A program made the translations under genes and the position numbers. A model generated the notes under the pieces. It searched no databases. It saw only the letters and a program-made list of their open reading frames with translations, and was not told the origin of the DNA. A stretch of DNA of 64,000 nucleotides from NCBI GenBank assembly GCA_023229245.1, contig JALNZU010000013.1:20283-84282 (forward strand), in the 5' to 3' direction. Below, piece by piece: positions 16,413 to 25,972 of this stretch (the first letter of the stretch is position 1; each line of letters starts with the position of its first letter). The DNA comes from Bacteroidales bacterium (lineage in GTDB: Bacteria > Bacteroidota > Bacteroidia > Bacteroidales > F082).

Positions 16413-17909
16413 ATGAAAACTTTACTCAACACCACTACATTGCTGATGATCAGCATGGTGATATACATCTCCGGAATTGGGCAGCCACCAAATGTTGCCA
16501 TTGAACAACAGATAATGAATGAGCTGATGCCTCCTCAGCTCAAAGTGTCGAACATACTTATGGAGTCAGATTTCCCCTATGAAGCAGAGGAAATAAGAAA
16601 TTCCAGACTAACGAATACCCGAATTGATGATACCGATTTTTGGCAGTTTGATACTGTTACATGCTACAATCTGCATGGGATATACTATCGGCTTATCCAA
16701 CAATTTGACGAAAAAGGGAATATATTAGTCCATTTACGACAGCAGTGGCAAATAAATGGCTGGGAAAACAGTATGAGGTTAACTTTTCAGTATGACGAAA
16801 ACAATAACAGGATCAGTCAGATATACGAGAACTGGGATAACGATACCTGGAAAAACTTCTCCAGAAACAGCTTTTCATTCGATCAGGATAATAATCTGAT
16901 CAGCATGCTGTATGAGATCTGGCAGTTCGACCAATGGAATCATAATCTACTTTATTCGTACTCATATGACGAATCCGGCAATATACTTGAATACTTGCGG
17001 CAAGGCTGGGAAAACAACAGCTGGCAACATGTGTCAAAGACAAGTTTTACCTATAACCAAGATAACCAGAAAATCAGTGCACTAGTTGAAAACTGGACAA
17101 CAAACACATGGAGAAACTCAGCGTTCTACACATATACATACGACAATACCGGAAATATGACCTCAGAAACACAACAAAACTGGAACATAGACGGCTGGGA
17201 AAACTTCATTAAATATGTAAACACATATGATGCAAATGGATTGCAGCTGACAGGTTTTAATCAAGCATGGAAGACGGATGAGTGGATCAATATCCTAAAG
17301 ACTACCAATAGCTATGATAGCAATGGAAACAAAGTGAACTACATGCTGCAAACACCTACTGAAGAAGGATGGCAGAACCTATATCAAATCAATTATGCGT
17401 ATGATATCAACGGCAATCAAGAAGAATATTGGCTACAACACTGGGAGGATGATGCCTGGATCAACACAAAAAAGATCAATTACACTTATGACGAACACGG
17501 CAACTCGATCCAAGGAACTCACGCAATATGGGCCGATAACGAATGGCAACCTGATAATGGCGTTTTATATGTGATTTCAAACCATCAAGCAACTGGTCTA
17601 AACTATCTGATCACTAACTATGATGCCAATTTCAGATCTTTTAATGCTAATCAGATACCTGAAAAATTGAGTGAGGCAATGCTGAATCTATATCCTAATC
17701 CCACTAACAACACAACATCTCTTCATTTTAAAGAACCCACAAGCGGCACTTTGGATTTGTATAATATGCAGGGCAATCGAATGATACACAAGGATATAAT
17801 AATGCAGCAGCAAATTGATATCAATTTGTCAGATTATTCATCCGGTATTTATTTATTGAAGATCAAAACCAAGCGCTACACCGAAATTCTGAAGCTTGTC
17901 AAAAAGTAA
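16413..17909 (+). CDS. T9SS protein built of nine 29-residue W/YD repeats
   Basis: A 498-residue secreted protein. Residues 1-23 are a signal peptide. Residues 112-372 are nine tandem units of exactly 29 residues with the pattern WxxxxWxNxxxxxxxYDxxGNxxxxxxQ, for example WENNSWQHVSKTSF followed by TYNQDN. A related partial unit precedes and another follows. The C-terminus (from NLYPNPTNNTT to LKLVKK) is a T9SS type A sorting domain with the usual GIYLLKIKTKRY strand. The repeats recall YD/RHS-type shells but are shorter. Ligand and function are unknown; a surface-displayed binding or adhesive fibre is possible. Confidence 0.85.
   Translation: MKTLLNTTTLLMISMVIYISGIGQPPNVAIEQQIMNELMPPQLKVSNILMESDFPYEAEEIRNSRLTNTRIDDTDFWQFDTVTCYNLHGIYYRLIQQFDEKGNILVHLRQQWQINGWENSMRLTFQYDENNNRISQIYENWDNDTWKNFSRNSFSFDQDNNLISMLYEIWQFDQWNHNLLYSYSYDESGNILEYLRQGWENNSWQHVSKTSFTYNQDNQKISALVENWTTNTWRNSAFYTYTYDNTGNMTSETQQNWNIDGWENFIKYVNTYDANGLQLTGFNQAWKTDEWINILKTTNSYDSNGNKVNYMLQTPTEEGWQNLYQINYAYDINGNQEEYWLQHWEDDAWINTKKINYTYDEHGNSIQGTHAIWADNEWQPDNGVLYVISNHQATGLNYLITNYDANFRSFNANQIPEKLSEAMLNLYPNPTNNTTSLHFKEPTSGTLDLYNMQGNRMIHKDIIMQQQIDINLSDYSSGIYLLKIKTKRYTEILKLVKK
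16746..17528 (+). repeat. Nine tandem 87-bp coding repeats
   Basis: The unit is 87 bases (29 codons) without length variation across nine copies. Protein similarity is clear but DNA identity is low, so the array is old and under selection for protein shape. Confidence 0.8.
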
Positions 17910-18238
17910 GTAATAAGTGATCTATTGCTTACCATCAACTCAATGTGGTAGTCTGCTTTGCTGGAGATGACTATTCCATCTTGAGCCTACTACCTACATT
18001 AACCTTTAGTTTTTCACCAAACTAATTCTAAAATTTTAATGGTATAACCACCTCATTAGAGAGGTATTAGTCAGCCTGGGTTCATACTTGTCGTTTCTTA
18101 AATTTCTCTGAATGATATCACTCGCTGGCGGTGTATAGTCTCAGGATATAGGTTAGATGCAGTGTTAAAAATTGGTAATCTCCTACTCTTGGATTTTGAA
18201 ATATGATACTTTTGGGTTTTTAACTCATTCTTTTTTAT
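17910..18238. other. Intergenic region before the NRDE gene
   Basis: About 330 bases. Only the -7 box of the next gene (TACTTTTG, 18207-18214) was recognised. Confidence 0.5.
18207..18214 (+). promoter_or_regulatory. -7 box of the NRDE gene
   Basis: TACTTTTG, exact TAnnTTTG, 24 bases before the ATG at 18239. No clear -33 element. Confidence 0.5.
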
Positions 18239-19006
18239 ATGTGTTTAATTGCATTAGCCTATCAGGTACATCCTGATTATCCTTTGATACTCATTGCCAA
18301 TCGGGATGAGTTTTATGAGCGTCCTACCCGTGAGGCCCGTTTCTGGGTCGAGGAAGGCCATCCTGACATCCTTGCCGGAAAAGACTTGTTAGCCGGCGGC
18401 ACATGGATGGGAGTACAAAAAAACGGTAAATGGGCAGCACTAACTAACTACCGAGACCTGACGCGTCTGAAGTCTGATCCGCCATCGCGTGGTGAGTTAG
18501 TACTGAACTATTTGAAAAGCAACTTGAGCCCGGATGAATACATCAGACATCTTCAACCAAAGGCTGCAGCATATAACGATTTCAACTTGCTTATAGGCGA
18601 TAACCAGCACATATTGCATTACTCCAACTTCTCCGGAAAAACCACTCAATTAAAGCCCGGTATTCACGGTTTGAGCAATGCATTGCTCAATACCCCCTGG
18701 CATAAGACAGAACTTCTCAAAGCTCGCTTAGAAGAAACTATTCGACACAACAAATTGGATACCAATACCCTATTTCAATTGTTGGCCAACGAAACTATGG
18801 CCGACGACGACCAACTGCCCGAAACAGGATTATCAAAAGAAATGGAAAAAGCTATCTCTCCTGCATTCATCATCACCGAAAAATACGGTACACGATGCTC
18901 CACCTTGTTGTTGATAGATAAAAACGGACATATGGTATTTTCCGAAAGAAGGTTTAAACCAGCAAGCAGACAAATCATTGGCGATACTGAGATAAAGATC
19001 GACTGA
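18239..19006 (+). CDS. NRDE/TANGO2-family protein
   Basis: 255 residues starting MCLIALAYQVHPDYPLILIA, with the family signature as ANRDEFYERP, then ILAGKDLLAGGTWMG and GKWAALTNYRD. The Cys at position 2 is conserved in the family, which has an N-terminal-nucleophile hydrolase-like fold. Relatives are human TANGO2, linked to haem trafficking or coenzyme-A related metabolism, but the activity in bacteria is not settled. The gene stands alone between its own promoter and the tRNA-Arg gene on the other strand. Confidence 0.9.
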   Translation: MCLIALAYQVHPDYPLILIANRDEFYERPTREARFWVEEGHPDILAGKDLLAGGTWMGVQKNGKWAALTNYRDLTRLKSDPPSRGELVLNYLKSNLSPDEYIRHLQPKAAAYNDFNLLIGDNQHILHYSNFSGKTTQLKPGIHGLSNALLNTPWHKTELLKARLEETIRHNKLDTNTLFQLLANETMADDDQLPETGLSKEMEKAISPAFIITEKYGTRCSTLLLIDKNGHMVFSERRFKPASRQIIGDTEIKID

Positions 19007-19025
19007 ACTGCCGCATCCAATCAGT

Positions 19026-19059
19026 AATAAAAAAAGCACCTACATCATTGTAAGTGCTT
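19026..19059 (-). terminator. Terminator of tRNA-Arg (possibly shared)
   Basis: On the minus strand AAGCACTTACA, loop ATGA, TGTAGGTGCTT (11 bp with one G-T pair), then a T tract. It follows the tRNA end by 12 bases. It may also stop NRDE transcription on the plus strand, where the T tract is weaker. Confidence 0.8.
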
Positions 19060-19070
19060 GATTTTGTGAG

Positions 19071-19144
19071 TGAACCTGAAGGGACTCGAACCCCTAACCT
19101 TCTGATCCGTAGTCAGATGCTCTATCCAATTAAGCTACAGGTCC
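19071..19144 (-). tRNA. tRNA-Arg (anticodon ACG)
   Basis: 74 nucleotides read on the minus strand. The acceptor GGACCTG pairs with CAGGTTC (one G-U pair) with discriminator A; the D arm is AGCTTAATTGGATAGAGC; the anticodon loop CTACGGA gives ACG; the T arm is AGGGGTTCGAGTCCCTT. CCA is not encoded. A34 would need deamination to inosine to read CGU, CGC and CGA codons. Confidence 0.96.
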
Positions 19145-19155
19145 ATTTTGGAGTG

Positions 19156-19163
19156 CAAAAATA
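19156..19163 (-). promoter_or_regulatory. -7 box of tRNA-Arg
   Basis: Minus-strand TATTTTTG, an exact TAnnTTTG, 11 bases before the tRNA 5' end. Confidence 0.6.
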
Positions 19164-19278
19164 CATCATTTTTTATTCATAACGTAATTTTCGTTTTGAA
19201 AAATCATTTTTCAGGTAGCTATAAAGCGTGACTTTTGAAATCTGTTTCTAAAAAGTATCAACGTATAAGAAAAGGTGT

Positions 19279-19286
19279 TATTTTTG
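19279..19286 (+). promoter_or_regulatory. -7 box of sucD
   Basis: TATTTTTG, exact match, 36 bases before the sucD ATG at 19323. It lies after a possible upstream start at 19275, which is therefore unlikely to be translated. Confidence 0.5.
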
Positions 19287-19322
19287 GCACTTTTAAACAA
19301 ATCCAAAATCATAAAAAGCACG

Positions 19323-20195
19323 ATGAGCGTTCTTGTTAATAAAAACTCAAAAGTTCTTGTTCAAGGTTTTACCGGTAGTGAAGGAAGTTTTCATGCCGGT
19401 CAGATGATTGAATACGGTACACAAGTAGTAGGTGGTGTAACACCGGGAAAAGGAGGACAGATACATCTTGACAGGCCTGTTTTCAATACAGTTGCTGAAG
19501 CTGTCAGGCATACCGGAGCTGATGTAAGTTTAATTTTTGTACCCCCCGCATTTGCTGCCGATGCTATTATGGAGGCTGCCCAGGCAGGTATTAAAGTGAT
19601 CATCACTATTACGGAAGGTATTCCTACTTCAGATATGGTCAAAGTCAAAGAATATCTCAAAGGATTTGACTGTCGTCTGATAGGTCCTAACTGTCCTGGA
19701 GTCATCACACCAGGCGAGGCTAAGGTAGGTATCATGCCTGGATTCATCCATCAAAAAGGTCGAGTAGGCATAGTATCCCGTTCAGGCACCTTGACATACG
19801 AAGCTGTAGATCAACTCACTAAAGCTGGGTTAGGTCAAACAACAGCTATTGGTATAGGTGGCGATCCCATCATAGGTACTACTACCAAAGAAGCCGTTGA
19901 ACTGCTGATGAACGACCCCGAAACAGAAGGAATAGTGATGATAGGTGAGATAGGTGGTGGGATGGAAGCCGAAGCTGCTCATTGGATCAAGGAACATGGT
20001 ACTAAACCGGTGGTGGCTTTTATAGCAGGCGCTACAGCTCCTAAAGGCCGGACTATGGGACATGCAGGTGCTATCATAGGAGGAAAAGACGATACGGCCG
20101 AAGCAAAAAAGGAAATACTCACCGAAAGTGGTGTGCATATAGTCGATAGCCCTGCTGATATAGGTGCTAAAATGTTGGAACTATTGTCCAAATAA
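19323..20195 (+). CDS. sucD: Succinyl-CoA synthetase alpha subunit
   Basis: A 290-residue alpha subunit, which carries CoA binding and the phosphohistidine. The Rossmann CoA domain starts VLVQGFTGSEGSFHAGQM; SRSGTLTYEAVDQL and GIGGDPIIGTT follow; the active His247 lies in GHAGAIIGG. The enzyme interconverts succinyl-CoA and succinate with ATP or GTP formation in the TCA cycle. Its beta partner SucC is not in this window, so the subunits are encoded apart. The start is set by the promoter and by family length. The KorA/KorB enzyme elsewhere in the window could supply succinyl-CoA if its substrate is 2-oxoglutarate. Confidence 0.95.
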   Translation: MSVLVNKNSKVLVQGFTGSEGSFHAGQMIEYGTQVVGGVTPGKGGQIHLDRPVFNTVAEAVRHTGADVSLIFVPPAFAADAIMEAAQAGIKVIITITEGIPTSDMVKVKEYLKGFDCRLIGPNCPGVITPGEAKVGIMPGFIHQKGRVGIVSRSGTLTYEAVDQLTKAGLGQTTAIGIGGDPIIGTTTKEAVELLMNDPETEGIVMIGEIGGGMEAEAAHWIKEHGTKPVVAFIAGATAPKGRTMGHAGAIIGGKDDTAEAKKEILTESGVHIVDSPADIGAKMLELLSK

Positions 20196-20243
20196 AAAGC
20201 CTTAAAGTATGATAGTAAAGATGACCGGTTCAGCCAGATTTTC

Positions 20244-21422
20244 TTATGATTGTCGTTCAGCCCGCTTGAACGGCTTACTTCTATCAAACAAATAGCGGTA
20301 GGTAACGTGAGTTTTATACAATTGTCCACCTATACCCTCAACTACTTTTAACATAGGCGGATTAAAATCACCTATCCAGTTCATCTGCAATTCATTATAC
20401 GGAAATCCTTTTTTAGTGGCTATTTGTTTGAAGAATATTATAATAGCACCGTCCACACCCTTTCCCTGATGTTCGGGTACTATTCCAAAAATTCTGCCTA
20501 CTATGCGATTACAACGCTTGGCAACCTTAAGCCGATACATGAATCTCAGCTTATTCAATAAATGTAGCTTCCCATTAAATCCTTTAATGATCTGATTCAG
20601 ATCCTGAACCATAATAAAAAATGCGATTGGCTCGTCTTTATAGTATCCAAAATTCACTAAACGCGGGTCTAATATAGGTTTCATCTGCTTCAACAAAGCC
20701 ATGGCATGTACTTCGGTGATCTTCTTCACACCAGGGATGACACCCCAGGCCTTATTGTAGATTGTCATAAAATCCATTGCATATTTCTCACGCCTTTTCC
20801 AATCAACCATTTCGAACCTATAGTCTGGATTTTGTGAGATACGTTCTGCTTTTTCCAGAACACGTTCACTCAGATCGCCATCGTATATCATTCTACGAAA
20901 GGTGTATTGATTGAAATAGTTTTGAAAGCCATATCCTTCAAACAGATTTTTATAATAAGGAAAGTTATACGGCATATTGAATACAGGCGTTGTAAATCCA
21001 TCCACCAATACTCCCCAGAAGTTATCCCGATCGCCAAAATTAATTGATCCGTCCATGGCTTCCATGCCGCGCTCTAATAACCATTTTTTTGATGCATCAA
21101 ACAGAATATTGGCTGCGTTTTGATCGTCAATACAATCAAAAAAACCACATCCTCCGGTAGGCTGTTCATTTTGAGCAGCTGTATGAGGATCAATAAAAGC
21201 AGCTATACGGCCTACTATACGATCCGATGTATCGTAAAGTAGCCACCGAATAGCCTCGCCTTTTCGAAGCTTTTTGTTTTGCTCTTTATCAAAAAGCTTT
21301 TGTACATCTTCATCTAAAGGACGAACATAATTTGGATCGTCTTTGTATAAAACAGACGGAAACCGAAGCCACAGCTTTTCCAAAGAGCGGTCGGATACCT
21401 CTTGTAGAATAAAATTATTCAT
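20244..21422 (-). CDS. GNAT-fold acyltransferase-like protein (YghO-like)
   Basis: 392 residues. The C-terminal half has GNAT-type features: FGYYKDEPIAFFIMVQDLNQ followed by GIVPEHQGKGVDGAII, which resembles an acyl-CoA-binding turn. The N-terminal half contains DGSINFGDRDNFWGVLVDGF and a MPYNFPYYKNLFEGYGFQNYF-like segment (written in part), characteristic of a conserved bacterial family related to YghO. The substrate is unknown. An in-frame GTG one codon upstream exists; ATG at 21422 is chosen. Confidence 0.75.
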   Translation of the reverse strand: MNNFILQEVSDRSLEKLWLRFPSVLYKDDPNYVRPLDEDVQKLFDKEQNKKLRKGEAIRWLLYDTSDRIVGRIAAFIDPHTAAQNEQPTGGCGFFDCIDDQNAANILFDASKKWLLERGMEAMDGSINFGDRDNFWGVLVDGFTTPVFNMPYNFPYYKNLFEGYGFQNYFNQYTFRRMIYDGDLSERVLEKAERISQNPDYRFEMVDWKRREKYAMDFMTIYNKAWGVIPGVKKITEVHAMALLKQMKPILDPRLVNFGYYKDEPIAFFIMVQDLNQIIKGFNGKLHLLNKLRFMYRLKVAKRCNRIVGRIFGIVPEHQGKGVDGAIIIFFKQIATKKGFPYNELQMNWIGDFNPPMLKVVEGIGGQLYKTHVTYRYLFDRSKPFKRAERQS

Positions 21423-21435
21423 CACAATTTTTGCT

Positions 21436-21443
21436 CAAATATA
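21436..21443 (-). promoter_or_regulatory. -7 box of the acyltransferase-like gene
   Basis: Minus-strand TATATTTG, exact TAnnTTTG, 13 bases before the ATG, giving a leader of under ten bases. Confidence 0.5.
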
Positions 21444-21555
21444 GTATTTGTATTTCGATTAAGTACATAGGTGTGTATCGCAAATTAACCTCATGTCGCA
21501 TCCGTTCAACCCATGACTACCTATGGATTTTTGTTTTGCAGTACCGCCCTATTAA

Positions 21556-23715
21556 TCAGCTAATCTGCGGCAGAAAGATATTAAAAGTAGTTCCTTCTTC
21601 GGGCTTGCTTTCTATGCTTAATTCGCCTTGATGCTTGCGCAGGAACTCGTTCACTATCACTAAACCAAGTCCGCTACCTTTCTCACCGGCCGTTCCATCG
21701 GTACTATAAAACTCCTGTTTAGTTTTAATTTTTTGTATCTCATCAGCTGTCATCCCTTTTCCATTATCAGATATGGAAATAATGATCCCATTATTTCCTT
21801 TTCGACTTCCAACCACAATACGGCCATTCAAAGGGGTAAACTTGATAGAATTATTCAGTATGTTTCGGATAATAGTCTGAACCATATTTTTGTCTGCCTT
21901 AATCAGGATGTCTGGTTGAATCGCATTCGTGATTTGTATTCCTTTTTTTTCAGCTCTGGAATGCAAAAAATTACTTTCAGCCTCGACTAACTCTTGCAGA
22001 TTTAATTCCACAGGGGTAAACACAATTTGATTTCGTTGGCTTAACGACCACTGCAACAGATTTTCAATCAAGGTATATGTATTATTACTATGGGTATAAA
22101 GTTTGAATAGGATTTCTTTTTTTTCTTTTTCACTGAGGTCGTCGTAATTTTCTATCACAATCCGCAAAAACCCTAACAACACATTAAAAGGGCTTTTCAG
22201 ATCATGTCCTATGATAGAAAACAGCAAATCTTTGGTGGCATTTACTTCGGCTAGACTTATATTCTGCTTTTGTATCTCTTCGTTGAGTTGTGCAAGAGAT
22301 TGATTCGTCTTGCTAATCTTTCTGCGGCTACGTACAACGCTTACTACCAATGCCAGCACAAGCACAAGTACGGTTAAAATAGCGTAGCTGATATATTTCT
22401 GAAATTGAATGGCGCGCGTTTTGCTTTCATTTTCAAGGGATAATCTACTGTTTTCTAAATCCTTTTTCTCTGATTCATACTTTTCTTGCAGGTCTAAGAT
22501 ATAATCCCGATTGAACTTAGCTTGTAAACTGTCATTCAAAGTGATATAGGTTTTCAATGCCTTTAATGCTTCGCTTTTTCTGTCTTGATTTTCAAGTATG
22601 GAAGCTTTCAATTTATAGGCATCTACCTCTTGGATCAGATCAAGGTGTTCTTTTGCCAGTATCAGCACTGTATCAACATATTGAAGTGCTGTACTAAACT
22701 TTCCTTGCGTATTGTATAAAATGCTCAGACTAAAATTATTTTTCATAAAGCCATACATCAACTGATGCTTTTTGGTGATAGCTAATGACTGCGAGAAAAA
22801 CTCTTCGGCTTCTACTAATTTATCTTGCTGAAACGCTATATTTCCTAAGTTGTGATAAGCACGTGCCATATCCACTATAAATCCTTCTTGCTGCGCTACT
22901 TGCAACGATTTCAAATACATCTCTTTTGCGTTATCATACTGCTCCATTACTTCAAAAACCAAACCCATATTTCCGTAGTTCATCGCAAGATGATATTTTT
23001 CTTCTAACTGAATATTCAAGGCTTCTGCTTTTTTCAATAACTCTATGGCTTTCTCAGGCTGATTTAGGTCAACAAGTACCAGGGCCAGATTATTTTGTGT
23101 GATAGCCAGATTTGATAACTGATTAGACTCTTCGAAGATAAGCATTGCCTGAAAATAATACTCATAGGATTTCTGATACTCTGTTATACTATTATATACT
23201 AAACCCAGATTATTATAACAAGCAGCTATCAGTTGTATTTTATCCATACTCTTAGCCAATTCCAATGCTTTTTCAAAATATATAATAGCGGAATCGGTGT
23301 GCTGCTCTTTAACCATCAGCCGACCAAAGACAATATAAAAATCATACTTCGCAAAGTTATCGGTAAGCTGCCCAATGATTGCATGAACTTTCTTCAGGTT
23401 CATTTGAGCCGTATCCAAATTGCCATAATCCAGATTCATATCACCCAAAGAAGTATATACTTTGCTGATCAAATCAGGATCATTTATTTGGTCAAGTAAA
23501 GGCTCCAACGCATTAAGTCGCTCTTTCGCTATAACAGGCGTACTACCTTGAAGCTGTTTACTAGCCTCCAATTCGGTTTTGATATACTCTGAAATTGAAT
23601 CAGTAGAAGCTTGGGCAAATGATGCTCCAGCCCAACTAATACATACAATATGTAAAATTATTATCAAAAAAGCTGATACACACACGTAAATCAATATATC
23701 CCATATTTTATTCAT
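21556..23715 (-). CDS. TPR-containing sensor histidine kinase
   Basis: 719 residues. An N-terminal membrane or signal segment (residues 8-30) is followed by about seven tetratricopeptide repeats (residues 80-400; CYNNLGLVYNSITEYQKSYEYY is one, quoted in two parts CYNNLGLVYN and YQKSYEYY), a coiled coil (400-440), a transmembrane helix at 441-462, a second coiled coil and a HisKA domain with His504 in SIIGHDLKSPFN. The ATPase domain carries NILNNSIKFT, SDNGKGM and GSGLGL. TPRs should face the periplasm. No response regulator is adjacent, so this is an orphan kinase of a type common in Bacteroidota. Confidence 0.92.
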   Translation of the reverse strand: MNKIWDILIYVCVSAFLIIILHIVCISWAGASFAQASTDSISEYIKTELEASKQLQGSTPVIAKERLNALEPLLDQINDPDLISKVYTSLGDMNLDYGNLDTAQMNLKKVHAIIGQLTDNFAKYDFYIVFGRLMVKEQHTDSAIIYFEKALELAKSMDKIQLIAACYNNLGLVYNSITEYQKSYEYYFQAMLIFEESNQLSNLAITQNNLALVLVDLNQPEKAIELLKKAEALNIQLEEKYHLAMNYGNMGLVFEVMEQYDNAKEMYLKSLQVAQQEGFIVDMARAYHNLGNIAFQQDKLVEAEEFFSQSLAITKKHQLMYGFMKNNFSLSILYNTQGKFSTALQYVDTVLILAKEHLDLIQEVDAYKLKASILENQDRKSEALKALKTYITLNDSLQAKFNRDYILDLQEKYESEKKDLENSRLSLENESKTRAIQFQKYISYAILTVLVLVLALVVSVVRSRRKISKTNQSLAQLNEEIQKQNISLAEVNATKDLLFSIIGHDLKSPFNVLLGFLRIVIENYDDLSEKEKKEILFKLYTHSNNTYTLIENLLQWSLSQRNQIVFTPVELNLQELVEAESNFLHSRAEKKGIQITNAIQPDILIKADKNMVQTIIRNILNNSIKFTPLNGRIVVGSRKGNNGIIISISDNGKGMTADEIQKIKTKQEFYSTDGTAGEKGSGLGLVIVNEFLRKHQGELSIESKPEEGTTFNIFLPQIS

Positions 23716-23772
23716 ACAAGATTCAGTTTATGCCTGATATAAAATTATTTCTGATATACATATATGAGTGGG

Positions 23773-25173
23773 TTACTTTCCAATGCAAAACTTACTAAAA
23801 ATTGTACCTAATATTTCTTCCGTATAAATAGTACCTGTAATGCTTCCCAAATGGTAAAGAGCTGTACGCATATCAATAGCCAACAGATCGGTAGGCATAT
23901 CGGAATGCAGGTTATCAGCTACTGACTGCAATGCTTCGGCTGATTTTTCCAATGCATGATAATGGCGTATATTGCTGACAATAGTATCAATCTGTATAGA
24001 ATTTTTTCGTGCAGACTGTACTAAACTATCAGTGATCAGATGGATATTTTCTTTACGTTTTGCTGAAATAAATATAGTCTCTAACTCAACCATTTCCCGA
24101 AAATGAGGTGGAATTTTTTCAAGTTGGTCTATTTTATTACCTATCAAAATAAAATGTTTCTCTTTATCTTGTATAAAGCTTGTAAACTCGCTTAACATTT
24201 CTTCTGCTGTTTCTCCTTTACATTGTGTCAGGTCGCACACATACAATATCACCGATGCCTGTTTTATCTTTTCGTAAGTACGTTCTATCCCCATACTTTC
24301 TATTTCATCGAACGATTCGCGCAAACCTGCTGTATCAATAAATCGAAAGCTAAATCCTTCAATGACAATAGTGTCTTCTATCACATCTCGGGTAGTACCG
24401 GGTATATCGCTTACTATGGCGCGCTCTTCATTGAGTATGGCATTCAGCAAGGTTGATTTTCCAACATTAGGTTTGCCAATGATAGCTACAGGAATACCTT
24501 TTTTTATGACATTACCTGTCTGAAAGCTATCTATCAGTGTTCTGATCTCTTTGAGTAACTCATCTAACAATTTATCTAACTCATTTCTATCGGCAAACTC
24601 CACATCTTCTTCTGAAAAGTCAAGCTCCAACTCCATTAGTGCAGCCAGTTCGACTAATCGTTGCCTTAAGCGTGTGATCTTCTCCGAAAAGCCTCCCCTC
24701 ATCTGCTGTAGTGCCAGGTCATGTGATGCCTTTGAGTGGCTTGCGATCAGATCGGCTACTGCCTCAGCCTGAGCTAAGTCCATCTTTTTATTAAAAAAAG
24801 CACGCATAGTAAATTCGCCCGGCTCGGCAAGACGTACTCCCTCCTTCATCAATACCAATAGCAATTGCTCCTGAATGAAATCAGAACCATGACAACTTAT
24901 TTCTACCATATCCTCACCAGTATAGCTGTGAGGACCAAAAAAAACGCTTACAAGTACCTCATCAAGCAGTTCATCATCGTCAAAAACAGAACCAAAATAT
25001 TGATGATGGCTTTGAATAAGCCCTTCGTTAAATGATTTGTTATTAGTTTTAAAAATCTTTTGCAACACACTCATACTCAACGATCCGCTCATGCGGATCA
25101 AAGCGATGGCACCCACACCTGGTGGCGTAGAAACGGCCACAATAGTGTCCTTATTAAATATATCGAAATGCAT
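23773..25173 (-). CDS. mnmE: tRNA modification GTPase MnmE
   Basis: 466 residues. With MnmG, MnmE installs carboxymethylaminomethyl groups on wobble U34 of certain tRNAs. The N-terminal folate-binding domain starts DTIVAVSTPPGVGAIALIRM. The G domain has G1 GKPNVGKS at 233-240, TT at 260-261, DTAG at 280-283 and NKID near 336. The catalytic Cys sits in the C-terminal FCIGK. The frame extends 53 codons further upstream, but the family start and the promoter at 25190-25221 both fix the start at 25173. Confidence 0.96.
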   Translation of the reverse strand: MHFDIFNKDTIVAVSTPPGVGAIALIRMSGSLSMSVLQKIFKTNNKSFNEGLIQSHHQYFGSVFDDDELLDEVLVSVFFGPHSYTGEDMVEISCHGSDFIQEQLLLVLMKEGVRLAEPGEFTMRAFFNKKMDLAQAEAVADLIASHSKASHDLALQQMRGGFSEKITRLRQRLVELAALMELELDFSEEDVEFADRNELDKLLDELLKEIRTLIDSFQTGNVIKKGIPVAIIGKPNVGKSTLLNAILNEERAIVSDIPGTTRDVIEDTIVIEGFSFRFIDTAGLRESFDEIESMGIERTYEKIKQASVILYVCDLTQCKGETAEEMLSEFTSFIQDKEKHFILIGNKIDQLEKIPPHFREMVELETIFISAKRKENIHLITDSLVQSARKNSIQIDTIVSNIRHYHALEKSAEALQSVADNLHSDMPTDLLAIDMRTALYHLGSITGTIYTEEILGTIFSKFCIGK

Positions 25174-25189
25174 GGCTAATGGTTTGCGA

Positions 25190-25221
25190 CAAATGTATAG
25201 AAATTGTTTACATTGTACAAG
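25190..25221 (-). promoter_or_regulatory. mnmE promoter
   Basis: Minus strand: -33 CTTG (complement of 25218-25221), 20-base spacer, -7 TACATTTG (complement of 25190-25197). One mismatch in the -33 box. Confidence 0.6.
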
Positions 25222-25272
25222 CATAGAAAATTTTGTTCTAAAAGAAACTACTTCGTCAACGACTTTAATAAA

Positions 25273-25303
25273 TTTAAAGCTATAACAGGTTTTTTTACAT
25301 TTG
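25273..25303 (+). promoter_or_regulatory. Promoter of the WbqC-like gene
   Basis: -33-like TTTA at 25273-25276, 19-base spacer, -7 TACATTTG at 25296-25303. It ends only 5 bases before the first ATG (25309), which suggests a leaderless message or use of the second ATG at 25321. Confidence 0.5.
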
Positions 25304-25308
25304 CAGCT

Positions 25309-25959
25309 ATGACAAACCAGATGTACGACCATATTTTATTGCCAACGGCTTATTTCCCTCCAATCCGTTATTTCATCTCCCTTTCGATAGCTCATCAATG
25401 CAGCATCGAATCTCATGAAACTTACATCAAACAAAGCTTGAGAAACCACTGTACTATTATCACCGCCAACGGGATACAAAAACTCAGCATCCCAGTACGC
25501 AAGCCAATGGGAAGCAAAACAAAGACAGGAAAAATCGAATTGATCGGCCAATCAAACTGGAATATTCTTCACTGGCGAGCCATTGCAACAGCCTATGGCA
25601 AGTCACCTTTTTTTGAGTTTTATAGGGACCAGGTAGAAGCAGTACTAAAAAATCCTCCAAAATTACTAATACAGCTAAACAGCCATCTTTTAGAGCTGTT
25701 TATGAATCTGCTTCGTATTGAATGTAATTTAAGACACACTGCACATTGGCAGGCACATACCGTTCAAGAAACTGATTGCCGTTCAATAAATTTTGAAGCA
25801 CTACATCCAGAGGAAATTTATGAACCTTATACTCAAGTTTTTTCTGATCGGCACCGATTCGAACCCAATCTGAGTATATTGGATCTGATTTTTAATATGG
25901 GACCAGATGCATCTGCTTATGTCACGCATCATGCGCAAAAGTTTTTATCGCTTAGATAG
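25309..25959 (+). CDS. WbqC-family protein
   Basis: 216 residues from the first ATG, or 212 from the second at 25321. It matches the WbqC-like family: LLPTAYFPPIRYFISLS near the N-terminus, ESHETYIKQSLRNHCTI, SIPVRKP, and the C-terminal EPNLSILDLIFNMGPDA. WbqC-like proteins occur in many polysaccharide clusters, but this copy stands alone between mnmE and pgpH; in Bacteroidota the stand-alone form is widespread and its reaction is not known. The usual family start (a few residues before LLPTAYFPP) fits the ATG at 25321 best. Confidence 0.85.
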   Translation: MTNQMYDHILLPTAYFPPIRYFISLSIAHQCSIESHETYIKQSLRNHCTIITANGIQKLSIPVRKPMGSKTKTGKIELIGQSNWNILHWRAIATAYGKSPFFEFYRDQVEAVLKNPPKLLIQLNSHLLELFMNLLRIECNLRHTAHWQAHTVQETDCRSINFEALHPEEIYEPYTQVFSDRHRFEPNLSILDLIFNMGPDASAYVTHHAQKFLSLR

Positions 25960-25972
25960 CTTTGGTAGTGCA

